Positions 23,401 to 33,718 of a stretch of 64,000 bases of DNA are shown in pieces. The DNA lies in the NCBI RefSeq assembly GCF_900964775.1, contig NC_041826.1, positions 24,132,612 to 24,196,611 on the forward strand, in the 5' to 3' direction. Numbering within the stretch: the first letter of the stretch is position 1; each line of letters begins with the position of its first letter. The notes under the pieces are model-generated. The model ran no database searches. It was not told the origin of the DNA and saw only the letters and a list, made by a program, of their open reading frames with translations. Source of the stretch: Scleropages formosus. Lineage: Eukaryota > Chordata > Actinopteri > Osteoglossiformes > Osteoglossidae. The position numbers and the translations under genes are program-made.

Positions 23401-26095
23401 ACAGTATAACTAAATAGAACTTGTTGACAGTTTTTAAAAAAAAAAAAAAAAAAAATGCTTAAACCAACTTTAATGAGCGGTGGTAAGTAAAACAGGACAC
23501 AGATGGGCAAACTCTTCCAAAGCATGATGTTGGTAGAATACTGGACGGATCAATGTAGGCTATATCTTTAGTCAAGAGATTAGGAATGATCGGCTTGTAA
23601 ACTGTGACCAAACTCATAACTGCAATACTTCTGAGACTGTTTCCATCATAACTGGGAACTAGTGTAGAAATGCCAAGGCAGGAGTTGTGAAGCCTCTTAC
23701 TACAAAGTTGTATTGTGTGTAAACTGAAGGCAAGCCAAGGCATTTTGGATCAAGTACCTTCTGAGGGAACTAATAATAATCCAGTCAGAATAGTGTTAAT
23801 CAAGGTAATATATTTTCACCTGAAATACAAAAACACTTATCTATAGATGGTATGTTTTTAATTTGAAAGGAAACCCTAATGGGAATTAAATTGTAAGGTT
23901 GTTGAGCCCCAGTAATTTCAGTCACTGCCTTTTTTTGTGTTCAATCTGAGATAATTCTGAAACATAGAATCCATAATATCTCTAATACACTTACTAGGGG
24001 TGGGCAGTTTCCTATTGGTTTTAATTGTTGAAGAGTGTTATGAAAAGAGGACAAAAATGAAGTGAAACAATTTTCCCTCCTGTGCATTGACCAGATCTAT
24101 GAGCTACGAGTGATGGAGACCAAGCCGGACAAGGCAGTATCCATCATCGAGTGTGACATGAATGTAAGACTCGCTTCTCCTTTGATACTTGTGCCACATA
24201 ATCGGTGCTATAGAGGGGAAGAACTCAAATTTAGTAAAAGTCAGGGGTTAACAGTTCTGTTGATTTCCCAGGGAGTTATACGTTAGTATAACTAGTGTAC
24301 ATCAGTATACATTTAGCAAACTTTTTTTATCCAAAGTGACACTCAACTCGGAGAAAACCAAAGCGTGTTTCAAAAACGGGAGGAGATATATCGATGCAGA
24401 TGCGCAGTTCTCGAAGTACAGTCTGCCAGTCAAGTTACCACTGTTTACAAAGCATACATTACATTAGGAGCTACTTATGGAAGTAGTGCAGTACAGTGTT
24501 CTTTCTTGCTCGAGTTTTCCAGGTCTGTCCACACTTGGTCTTATTTCCTCTGCGGTTTGAACAAATCCGTGTTCTTTTCCAGGTGGATTTTGATGCACCT
24601 CTGGGTTACAAAGAACCGGAGAGACGATCCCATTACCACGAGGAACCTGCAGTACGTCCATTATAATCTCAGGCTTTAACGTTGTTGCTCAGTATTTCCT
24701 CACTGCCTTTTAGCATCATGTGTCCATCCTCCCTTTAGGAGGAAGAAGGTGACGCCAGCAGTTATGCCGACATGGACGTTGGATTCAGAGTAAGTTTTAC
24801 TGTGGTAAAGTCCATAGTTGAAATTTTCATAGTTTGGGTGATAGATTTGATAGTGAACTTGGCTCTTTATGTGGCCAATTAGCTGGCTGTGTGTTTGTGT
24901 TTTAAGACTTGCAGTTGAGGTGACATGGTGAGTGTAAACTGCCCTTAGTTTGATCGTGTGAGTACAGTACCGTTTTCTGGTATCTCATGAAGCATGTGCC
25001 TTTCCTAGGCCCAGTGCTAACTTTTTTTTTTTTTTTTTTAAATTTAAATAATGGATTGAGCTATTAGACCACATTTAGATTAAAGAAGTATGGATGAAGA
25101 AGTATGTCTTTTCCGGTTCTTCCTGCTTTCTCTGTTCCTAGTTATTTCAGCACAATATGCAAGGTAATTCATATAGTAACGCAATACAATAACAATGTGA
25201 AAACCCCACTGTGTTTAGCAACAGGTAGCATAGTGGTTAGAGCTGTCACCTTGCAATCAAAAGATACAGAATAGAAACCCACCTTCTGCTGTACCATCCT
25301 TGAGCAAAGAGCTTTCCCAGAATTCATCCTCAGGGAATGAATGTACTCAGCTGTAAGCGGTTTAGTATACAAACTGAAGGTTTTTAAGTCTCTTTGGAGC
25401 AAGGCTTCAGCTACATGAATGAATAATAAAACCATAATCCTTTGTTTTTGATTACTTTTCTTTCTCCTCAGGCGTTCACAGGCTCAGGAAATCGCCTGGA
25501 TGGCAAAAAGAAAGGCATTGAGCCTAGTCCTGCCCCTATAGATCCAAGTGACATCAAGAGGTGAGGAAGTGAACAAGTCATCTACTGTTTAAAACTGGTT
25601 TTATTGCTGTCATGACAGATGGTCTGTACACATCTCTTCTGTAGAGGGATCCCCAACTATGACTACAAAGTTGGGAAGATCACTTTTATCCGAAACTCTC
25701 GCCCTCAGCCGAAAAAGGTGGATGATGTAAGTTGGAAGAGTTTTGAGGCAAATACATTTATATCCATTAAAATACTGAATTTAAAACTGCTTTTAAGTGT
25801 AAAATAAAAAAAAAAATAAAAAATCAGGATGCATATATTTAAATTTACATGAAATTGTGGGGCATGTTTTCTGTATTTCTTTTTAGTAAATATTACATTT
25901 ATTTGTTCAGCTGCTTTTCTCCAAAGTGACTTACAACGTTAATGTAATATTAAATGCTCATGAATGCTTTAAAGAATTCTTTGACATCTGTAACAGCTTG
26001 AAATGTTTGTTTGTTTGCAGGAGGATGCTATGAACCGTTTCATTGCCTTCTCTGGCGAGGGGCAGTCTCTGCGCAAGAAGGGCAGGAAACCCTAA
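20466..26095 (+). CDS. ufd1: UFD1, ubiquitin recognition factor in ER-associated degradation (12 coding exons)
   Basis: UFD1 pairs with NPL4 as the p97/VCP adaptor that extracts polyubiquitylated proteins. Exons: 20466-20468, 20809-20941, 21970-22002, 22107-22228, 22795-22925, 23285-23357, 24095-24163, 24583-24651, 24739-24789, 25472-25560, 25645-25726, 26021-26095. They close to 309 aa (human 307). The N-terminal double-psi beta-barrel covers about residues 19-200. Two p97-binding SHP boxes (FxGxGxxL) are visible: FTGSGNRL at 230-237 and FSGEGQSL at 295-302. The C-terminus ends RKKGRKP. The first coding exon contributes only the ATG, followed by GTAGGT. Choosing it gives [13 protein letters not shown] as in human, whereas the second Met would lose four residues. 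Intron 5 is U12-type. Confidence 0.96.
22926..23284 (+). other. ufd1: ufd1 intron 5, U12-type splice signals
   Basis: The donor GTATCCTTT at 22926-22934 is a perfect minor-spliceosome 5' site. The branch motif TTCCTTAAC at 23263-23271 is also perfect, and its branch A is 14 bases from the acceptor AG. There is no strong polypyrimidine tract. Phase 2 (GT|A) restores [13 protein letters not shown], matching human UFD1. Confidence 0.88.
25222..25430 (+). repeat. SINE-A in ufd1 intron 9
   Basis: Head 'ggtagcatagtggttagagc', a degenerate B box, 'ttgagcaaag', and a tail ending ctacatgaatgaataat. It is diverged but complete in layout. A minus-oriented tail fragment of the same family lies in intron 11 (about 25882-25943), and a related one in intron 7 (about 24316-24350). 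Confidence 0.75.
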
Positions 26096-26299
26096 AAAGC
26101 GGGTTGGCTTTATGTAGCGAGAGAAAATACTGAACAATGTTGCTCCACAGAACCAGTACAGCCAAACACAAAAACAGAGCAGCAAGGTGATGATTAAAAA
26201 TCTGTTGTTTTTCTTCAACTGGAATATGACTTTTTATTTTGTTTATATAAATGCACATATTTCAGCCTTTTTTTCTTTTCCAGAAGAAAGTTGTAGTTG

Positions 26300-26314
26300 C
26301 CCCCCCCCCCCCCC
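26300..26314. repeat. Poly-C tract in ufd1 3' UTR
   Basis: Fifteen consecutive C. A second run of 12 C lies at 26711-26722 after a T run, and a T-then-C run near 27421-27447. Confidence 0.9.
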
Positions 26315-26521
26315 AGTATATTTTATTAATGAGTCTATTTCCAGTTTTTGGATTTCTTAAAGATAGGCTAGATCCTTGTAGGAGAAGTATTAATTTTAAA
26401 GAAAAACAACAGCTTTTTACATTTCTATATTATTTATAAGGCCGTGTTTCATTATTACTGGTACTGAGAGGCAGTTCCAATTTATTTATATTCAGTATAA
26501 AATAAGTAATACTTCCTGTAC

Positions 26522-26527
26522 AATAAA
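26522..26527 (+). terminator. ufd1: ufd1 poly(A) signal
   Basis: AATAAA followed by a GTGTTT-rich stretch, giving a 3' UTR of about 450 bp. It is the first convincing signal after the stop. Confidence 0.6.
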
Positions 26528-26549
26528 GGTGTTTCATCTGTTCTGAAAT

Positions 26550-28140
26550 ATGCCCCATAATCAGTTAAAATATCATTGAGATTACTGTTACAGCCAAACA
26601 ATGACATGAGATGGCTCTTTGAATTGAAAACTTACAGTACTAGTCAAAAGTTTAAGTACACTTGATGGAAGCTTCCCCCTCCCCTCCTGAGGTGTGTGGT
26701 TTGTTTTTTTCCCCCCCCCCCCATATTTTGCATTCTGATACAAACTTAGGATTTATTGGATCATGTACTTCTGATTCTAGTATGGAAACTTGCAAAAGTT
26801 TATCTGAGTTATTGTAAATTTAATTATTCTTACAAATATTTTGAACTTGTATATTAAATATGCAATTATATGGCTGTGCTCTTAAGTAATTCTTTCTATT
26901 CAGTTGATTACTCACTAGAAACGATAGTGAGCAAATTGTGAATTATTTTATTTTTTTAAATTCTCTTTAACGCAGTTTAGTACAACACTGACTTGTAGAG
27001 GTGTTTCTGCACTGAGCACTGCAGTTCCACCTGTGGTGCTGAGGGCTGACACTCCAGGGCCTCTTAGTCACACTCATCTTGTCTGTGAATCCATTGAAGT
27101 TACAGGGGTCAAAAATCTTGTTTTTGGACAGTAGGGTTTTTTTTTTTTTTTTCCACCCCAATAAATTCTATTGGCAAAAAAAGACAATTAGAGGAGTTAC
27201 CGTCATGTGTAGACAAAAGAAGCATAAGGTGAAATGAAAGAGCTTGAATATCATACAATGAGAGACATCGAGACTTCTGGCTTTTGGGGTTTACAGATTA
27301 CATTTGTGTTCCTGTAATGTTTAACTTCTTTCATAAATGGGGGAAGGTCGTGAATCACAGTTCACACGTATGAATGTAAAATTTGGCTACTAAGAAGATA
27401 ACGTTATACAGTATCTGTGATTTTTTTTTTTTTTTTTCCCCCCCCCCTTGTCAAGTAATGGTTTACAAATACATTTTTGTTAGTGATTATATTTGAGGAA
27501 AAATTATACACAGGTTTAAATATTAAAGCATTAATGTCTTCATGCTTAAACACAATGTTTATGATTAAAAAGAACAATGTTTATATTTGTGAAATTCACT
27601 TTTACTAAGGTATCTCGGCAGTAATGGTCAAGAATAGTGGGTTATTATTCTAGAACAAGAAATTGTTTGTGCTTAGGAAATCACCTCAGCACTCGGTAGG
27701 ACACCCTAGCTATAGAGGCCTACAGTAAATATACTGTACAGGAAATAGTATCGCTGTAAAGGAAACTTTTGGTGCGAAACAAACTGCACACCTCACTGAA
27801 TTTCTCGTCAGAAACGCACCGAACAATATTTTCCCCTCACGTTATTAATTTCATAGTTACCTTAGTCAAATATACACTCACTGGTGTAAATTTGCTCACA
27901 AAGAAACTTTTCTGTTTTTCTTGGAAGAATTGATTGAAACGGTTCAACTTGAGAGGAGTGTAAAGAAGGCCAGGAAAACGGTCAGTTTCTGTAATATTTT
28001 AAGATGTTGATGTAACGTTCGTGGTCATTGGAGTGACTGACAAATTAGTTATTAATTTAGTTGTTTTTGTTGTTCTGTATTAATGTTCCTGTGCGTTATT
28101 ATTCTAATAATTTAATACATCTCTTTTGTGCTATTGTTAT
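26550..28140. other. ufd1-C22orf39 intergenic region, nothing coding seen
   Basis: AT-rich with homopolymer runs (T and C) near 26.70, 27.14 and 27.42 kb. No exon-like open frame with splice sites and no complete SINE was recognised. Confidence 0.55.
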
Positions 28141-28296
28141 TGAGGCTTCGTATCTATAACCGCCGTAACAGGAAGTGACGTAGCTTCAAGTGGACGCCTT
28201 CAAATGACCTCATAAAGAGCTCGTCTCTTCATTGGTTGGATGTGCACGAGTCGTTTTTGGCATTGACTTCCCGTCCGGCAGCGGAGAAGCGCGACG
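28141..28296 (+). promoter_or_regulatory. C22orf39: C22orf39 promoter
   Basis: A composite ETS/CRE site, ACAGGAAGTGACGTAG, lies at 28168-28183. An inverted CCAAT box lies at 28231-28235, within 70 bp of the start codon. Both are typical of TATA-less housekeeping promoters. Confidence 0.6.
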
Positions 28297-30346
28297 ATGA
28301 CAGCGGCAGCTGGAGCCGCAGTGGCGTGGAGGGTGAGGGCGCGTTCGCTCTTTCCCCTTCACATAAACACCCGTAGTTACGTATACAAACCTGTAACGCG
28401 CACGTGTTTAGTTGTGTCGTATCAGTTGTTGCTGTTCATTAAAATAATTACGCATCATCTCGGAGTCGGACGACCTTTTTGTCACTGAGAATTATTATAA
28501 TCCGTTCGTGCCCATTCAGTCTCACTCAGCAGCTCCTCCTGTGTTTAACATTTACTTTTTTTATTGTCTCCAAAGTGACTTACATTCATTGTTAAGTTAC
28601 TATTTATCCATTTGTACGAGTGGGTGTGGAGTAACCTCGCTCAAGGCAAGGCCGAAGGGTACTACAGCTGGAGGTGGGATTCAAACCTTAGACCTTTTGG
28701 GTCCAAAGCAGCTGTTCCAGGACATAATAGATAGACACTGTGTGTTGCCCTATCATGAAAACCTTTGCATGTGCTTTTGCAGCCCCCCCGATCATGTGAG
28801 GACTACTGGAGCGAATGGAAGCACTGCAAGAGCCTGTGGAATCGCTTCCACCACTACTACGCTTTCGGCACCTCTCTCACCTGCCGCCAATGGAAGGCCG
28901 ACTACGAGGCCTGCCGAGAGTGGGAGAAAGAGTCCAGCGCCGAGGCCAAGGTCAGTGTGCGCGTTCGGGGCGACACGGGCTGCTCTGCCGTTCGTCCCCA
29001 GCCGTTGTCCACATGGAGGGCTTGCTTGAGCCGCTGTGGATGTGTTGCGTGTCGGAGGTAAGAGGTGACAGCAGCCACACGCTGAAGGCTCTTCTGTGGA
29101 TGTGGATGGAAAAGCCTTCCTGTTTTCCCTTTGTCGTCTTTTCGTTACGTTACATTTATTTACTTAGCAGACGCTGTTGTCCAATGCAACTTACAGTGAC
29201 CTCTATGTGGTGTTATCAGCCCACACACCTTATTCACCAGGGTAATTTACACTGCTAGATACACTACTTACGCTGGGTCACTCATCCATACATCAGTGGA
29301 ACACACACACACACACTCTCTCTCTCTGTCGCTCACGTACTATAGGTGAACCTGAGCAGCATGTCTTTGGACTTCACTGAACATTAAAGCGCACGGCTTC
29401 CGCATCCAACATGACCTCGTATTTTAAGCGAGTCCTTCAACCTGTGTGAATGAGAGAAATCATAGACTTTGCTACTTTCAATATTTTATGAGTGCAAACT
29501 CAAATCTAATATATTGATGTATGTGTGAAGGCCGTGCTGTATGGTGGGACACTTCAAGGTTGTGAGAATCAAGGAAAAACCAGGTGCGCTGAACTTAGAA
29601 TGAGTTCCTGTGCGAAAAATCTGAGGGATTTCTCAAGTCTACTTTTATAAGGTGTGACTGCTAATAGATTATTATACTGACATAATTGTGAAAACAGGAC
29701 AATAAATGAATGGTGATGTCATTGAACTTTCCTCCCCCAGAGCCTCCCATTGCTTACAGCCACTTAATCACTTCCACAGCAGGGTAATTTTTATTATATC
29801 GATTCAGTTTAAGCACCTTAATCACAGGGCACTGGAGCAGGAAGTGAGAGTCATACCTGTGCCCTTCAAGTGCAAGGTGACAGCTCTGATACCACTATGC
29901 CATCTGTTGCCCCTGAACATTTTTTTGTGTTGGAATGTGCTGTTTTGTACAGGCACCCAGTCACCCATAGGTGACTTCCTGGAGAAAGTGGAGGAAACCT
30001 TTGTGGAGCCCACTATAGTGTAGCATAGTGTAGTTTTATGCAAAATTTCAATGTGGCAGGCATAAAGTTGACTGAAGCCTTTACTGTCTGTGAAGTTATT
30101 TCATTTTATATGTACAAAGTTGAGTTAAACAGCCATGTATAAGAAGCTTTTCTGAAATGACTCCAGAGTAACACAATATGTACAGTAATAACCCTGAATG
30201 GTCTGTGTCCTCAGGAATTGCTCCAGCAGAGTGAAAGAGCCCGTGTGGCAGAACAGAATAAGTTTGCCCCAGTCTGGCAGCTCCGGCAGAAACCTCCAGA
30301 TGACTGGTACCTCCCGCTGGACCACAGCAAGCCCCAGGACTCCTGA
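28297..30346 (+). CDS. C22orf39: C22orf39 / PANTS, small twin-CX9C protein (3 exons)
   Basis: Exons 28297-28332, 28783-28950 and 30215-30346 close to 111 aa, about the human length. The core CEDYWSEWKHCKSLWNRFHH is recognisably the human protein (CEAYRAEWKLCRSARHFLHH), as is the C-terminal PPDDWYLPL. Two CX9C pairs are visible: C17-C27 and C46-C56. The twin CX9C pattern is the mark of CHCH-fold proteins, many of them imported into the mitochondrial intermembrane space. In mouse this gene product has been described as a synaptic-plasticity regulator (PANTS). The C-terminal exon is basic and helical, and then proline/tryptophan rich. The start gives a short Ala-rich N-terminus (MTAAAGAAVAWR) as in other vertebrates. 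The position between ufd1 and mrpl40 matches human. Confidence 0.93.
28555..28725 (-). repeat. SINE-A in C22orf39 intron 1
   Basis: A minus-oriented copy with tail (ccaaagtgacttac), body (gggtactacagctggaggtg) and part of the head up to about 28725. It ends roughly 58 bp before the exon 2 acceptor. Confidence 0.75.
29149..29925 (-). repeat. SINE fragments in C22orf39 intron 2
   Basis: Two minus-oriented pieces. One at 29149-29280 begins 'acatttatttacttagcaga', the widespread fish SINE/LINE tail. One at 29742-29925 has a SINE-A body and a degraded tRNA-like head. A short CA/CT run lies between them near 29300. Confidence 0.55.
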
Positions 30347-30569
30347 GATACCTCCACTGTGACCATTTCTATTGGACCTGCAAATGCTGTCACCTGCCTC
30401 ACCTGTGAAATGGTTTTCGTTTGTACCGTGCTGTATTACTGCTTTTGGAAACTTCCAGCGTGTTGCCATTTGACTTAGTACGTATCTGTTTTAGACTGAA
30501 ACCAGGCAGTTTGCCTTTTTTTTTTTTTAAATTTTTTTAAACAACACTTTCATGCAGTGAAAAATACAT

Positions 30570-30575
30570 AATAAA
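30570..30575 (+). terminator. C22orf39: C22orf39 poly(A) signal
   Basis: AATAAA about 225 bp past the stop. It points towards the convergent mrpl40 3' end roughly 400 bp away. Confidence 0.6.
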
Positions 30576-30982
30576 AATGCTCAGACTTGTCACTTCAATT
30601 GACTCATACATTTTTGTTGACACAAGAAACCTTGTTAAATAGCAAATTAACTGAAACCATGTTTTGATTTAAATTCCTGTTCCCCCTTCAGAGATGGATC
30701 AGCAATATTTTATTTCTGTAACTGGTCTTATATCCATTGATTATCAACATTCCTTGTCCAAAGTAGGGTCTTGATGGTCCAGAGCCATCAGTTTTAGGAG
30801 TGGGTCTGAGGCCAGTCCCCAGCAGCACCCTATATCAGCTCTACATATATGTAAAATTAAATACATATTTTATATGTTTAAGACTGAACATATGAAAGTA
30901 GAGTGGGCTAGACAAAGTGTACAACAGCTCTATATAAAACAGACAGCACTCAAGAATGAGAAGTAAATGGAACCTAATTTTT

Positions 30983-30988
30983 TTTATT
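30983..30988 (-). terminator. mrpl40: mrpl40 poly(A) signal overlapping the stop codon
   Basis: On the minus strand the last codons read CAA TAA AAA, so AATAAA spans the last two bases of the final codon, the stop and one further base. Use of this signal would give a 3' UTR of only 10-30 bases. Other minus-strand hexamers lie about 280 bp further on, so this one may not be the one used. Confidence 0.45.
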
Positions 30989-32807
30989 GTACATAGACCC
31001 TGGTGATGTCATTGAATTTTCCTTCTGGTGCCTGGTAGTTGGCTACTGGTGGAGTGTGGCTTGGTCCTTGGTGCTGGAAGGGCACAAGTCCCGGGTCTAT
31101 CCTTAGCGCAGCCTTATAGAGCTCTTCAGACTCCAGCCTCAGCTCCTCCAGAGCCTCCTGCTGGGCCTCCAGGGCCTCCCTGATGGCAGCCATCTCAGCC
31201 TGGTGCTGCTGGTGCTTGTAGCGAGCCCACTCTTTCAGCAGCATAGCTCTGCGCTCGCTCTCCTCCGACGACAGCTGTGGCACCGCTCGCACTCTGGAAC
31301 GGGTACGTGCAGTGCTGCTTAGGATTACGGACACAACTGTGGGCGCAGAAAGCCTGCGTATGACCTGCAAAGTCTTTTGTAATGCTGGGCATGAGTGAAA
31401 CCACATCTGTACTGCATTTTATAGACAGTACAACTGCTGAGATTACAAACAAGATGACCAGCTAGAATGGATGTTTTTCAAAGTTTTGCCATCATTTTTG
31501 TGTGAAAGACACAAGGGTACCTGAGGTCATCAAGGTACTTGGTTGGTATGATGAAGTCTTCAATAGGTATGAGCTCAGGGGCGACTTTTTCCATTTTTCG
31601 GATCCTTTTTTTGAGACGCTCTTTTGCCTCCTGGTCCCGTTTTGGGTCGACTTTCTTCTTCTTCTTTGCGGGTTCTGCTCTGTTGAAGCAAAATGCATCA
31701 CAGCAGCGTGTATTTCCCTGCAGGTGGCGTAGTGGTTATAGTCGCACTCGTACCACTTGAGGAACACAGATTTGAATTACATCTCCTGCTGTAAAACCTT
31801 TGAACAAGATTTTTTTTTTTTAAACCGTAAATTACTCCAGTAAAAATGACCCTGCTCCATAAATGGGTAAATCAGTGGAAGGAACTTAACATTGTTGTCA
31901 GTCACTCTGGAAAGAAGAGAGTCAACCTAAGAAATAAATGTACATTTAACAGTGATAACAGTAGGGTGTGTGATCCCACCCCTACCTGAGAGGAGGAGAT
32001 GTCTTTAGTGCCAGGACAGATGGAAACCAGTGACTCTGCCTGATGGGACTGATGCATCCTGGGACAATGCTGAAGAAACAATAAAGGATACATGATTACT
32101 ATATTACTACTATGGAGCAAGAGCGCAACAAACAAACATGACATGTCACCTGGGGGAAATGTGTGTGGAATGTGACCACATGGTACGTTCCCCAAGGACC
32201 CGAAATGTCCCTCAATCATGTCTGTCTCTGAGGTGCCCGTCACTCATATTCATGATACTGCACTGCTGGCATCCAGCTATAAATTAATTTGGTGCAAGTG
32301 AAATTTAGCATTAATATGGTATATTAAAAACTAGTATACCTGCTATACTGTACCATTTACACCAAGCACCTGTATGTTTATTCTCTGTGCCCAGTCTCTC
32401 TCCAACAACAAACACCGGCTTCCTCTGTAATTGTCCACAACAAGAAGAGCTGGGATACCTGCCTGCCTGGTACCGCAGCGGTTACAGCTGTTGCCTTTGC
32501 TTTGGTTTGACCCGAAAGGTCGCAGGTTCGAAGCCCGCCTGACAACAACTCAACTGTAGTACCTGTGTGCGCGCAAGGGACGTACCCTAGACTAGACTAC
32601 TGTCTAGTGCTCCAGTAACAAAATAACGACCAGCTCAGTGGCATACGTAACGTTCAGCGTCGAGAAACGCAAGGAAATTAATTAATTAAATAAATAATAA
32701 TAAAATAATCTTCAGGAACGGAACTTCCACACGCTTCCCCGGCTCGTGTGTCCCAGTTGCGCTCCTCACCTCCGGCCGCTCAGCGCTCTCAGCATCGGGC
32801 TGCACAT
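30984..32807 (-). CDS. mrpl40: Mitochondrial ribosomal protein L40 (4 exons)
   Basis: A large-subunit mitoribosome protein (mL40). Exons 32807-32770, 32069-31986, 31679-31521 and 31293-30984 close to 196 aa (human 206). The N-terminus [12 protein letters not shown] and the following Arg/Ser-rich segment fit a mitochondrial targeting peptide. The mature core is recognisable: [20 protein letters not shown], then ELIPIEDFI, the [18 protein letters not shown] segment, a long helix [19 protein letters not shown], and [16 protein letters not shown]. It ends VYVQ, about five residues shorter than human, which goes on with EFKR. The stop overlaps an AATAAA. It is divergent with hira and convergent with C22orf39, as in human. 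Confidence 0.93.
31721..31946 (+). repeat. SINE-A in mrpl40 intron 2
   Basis: Plus-oriented copy, antisense to mrpl40. It has the head 'ggtggcgtagtggttatagt', body, a T-rich insertion and the tail gaaataaatgta. Confidence 0.7.
32468..32690 (+). repeat. SINE-A in mrpl40 intron 1
   Basis: The head keeps a good B box (GGTTCGAAGCC at about 32526-32536). The body (ctgtagtacct...) is followed by a diverged tail that ends in a TTAA-rich run. Confidence 0.65.
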
Positions 32808-33718
32808 GGCCGTCCTTCCCCCGCCGCCACAGCTACCTGACCGCCGCTCCCGCCGTCCTCCTCGAGCTGGTCGTCGTGTCGCACTTGCTTTCTTCCGGCT
32901 GGCAACGCGGGGTCGAAGGTATCGCGTTCCTGACAGCTGTGGTTCCGGCGAGATTTTAACGGCTTACGTGTAGAATGTCCGGGTCAAGGGAACGTATGGC
33001 CCGAATGGAACATGCCCCAAACGAATTGCACCTCTGCGGGATTTCCGCAGCGCTTTTCAACCAGCGCAAAAGTCTGCTGGGACAGAGACAAACGTGACTG
33101 ACACGTTCGTACTGGCGTTGCCACTCAGGTCGGAGAACAAAAGCGAAAAGGAACTTGTTTTGAGCAGTGAAGAGCAACAATATATACTATAGTATCTGAG
33201 CTCATCTTGCTTATGAGGAGCGCTCTAAAGAAAGAAATTGAATTTTGAATACTTTATGCACATTGATTGTCATGCAGTAAATTCTGCGCCTTACACACAC
33301 ACACAATCGGAAACATTAACAAAGGTTGGAGCGCAGGTTAGGGGGCCCTTTAGCCGAATATCGAACAGTGTGCACAACGGCTCCGCGAGTGTGAGCTGCC
33401 AGTGTGTCCTCAGCTCGGCCAGGCTCGGCTCGGGGGAACCAGGTCCCGAGTTCTTCCCTGCGCCGCGTTTCCGGGCGGAGCGCGCAACGGGTCGGACGCT
33501 TCCGGTGTTGCTGCTGCTGCAGCCGCTGCCAGGGGCTCGGGGGATGCCAGAGAGCGATGGAGTTTCACTGAAGGCTCCCGCAGGGCATTTCGCTCACACG
33601 CTACGGGAAAAAGGAGCGCAGCGCGGCCGAGGGCGAGGAAGACGCGTAAGGGGGAAGAAGACGGCCGCAGCCGCGACGCTCGTGGTGGTGCAGTGTGTGT
33701 GAGGGCTACGCGCTGGAG
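32808..33718. promoter_or_regulatory. Divergent mrpl40/hira promoter region
   Basis: The start codons are about 0.9 kb apart, with CpG-rich DNA at each end (32750-32960 and 33390-33960). On the mrpl40 side an ETS site (TTCCGG at 32893-32898) lies 86 bp from the ATG. On the hira side there are TTTCCGGGCGGAG and CTTCCGG elements within 260 bp of the ATG. The middle is AT-richer, so these may be two separate promoters. Confidence 0.6.
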
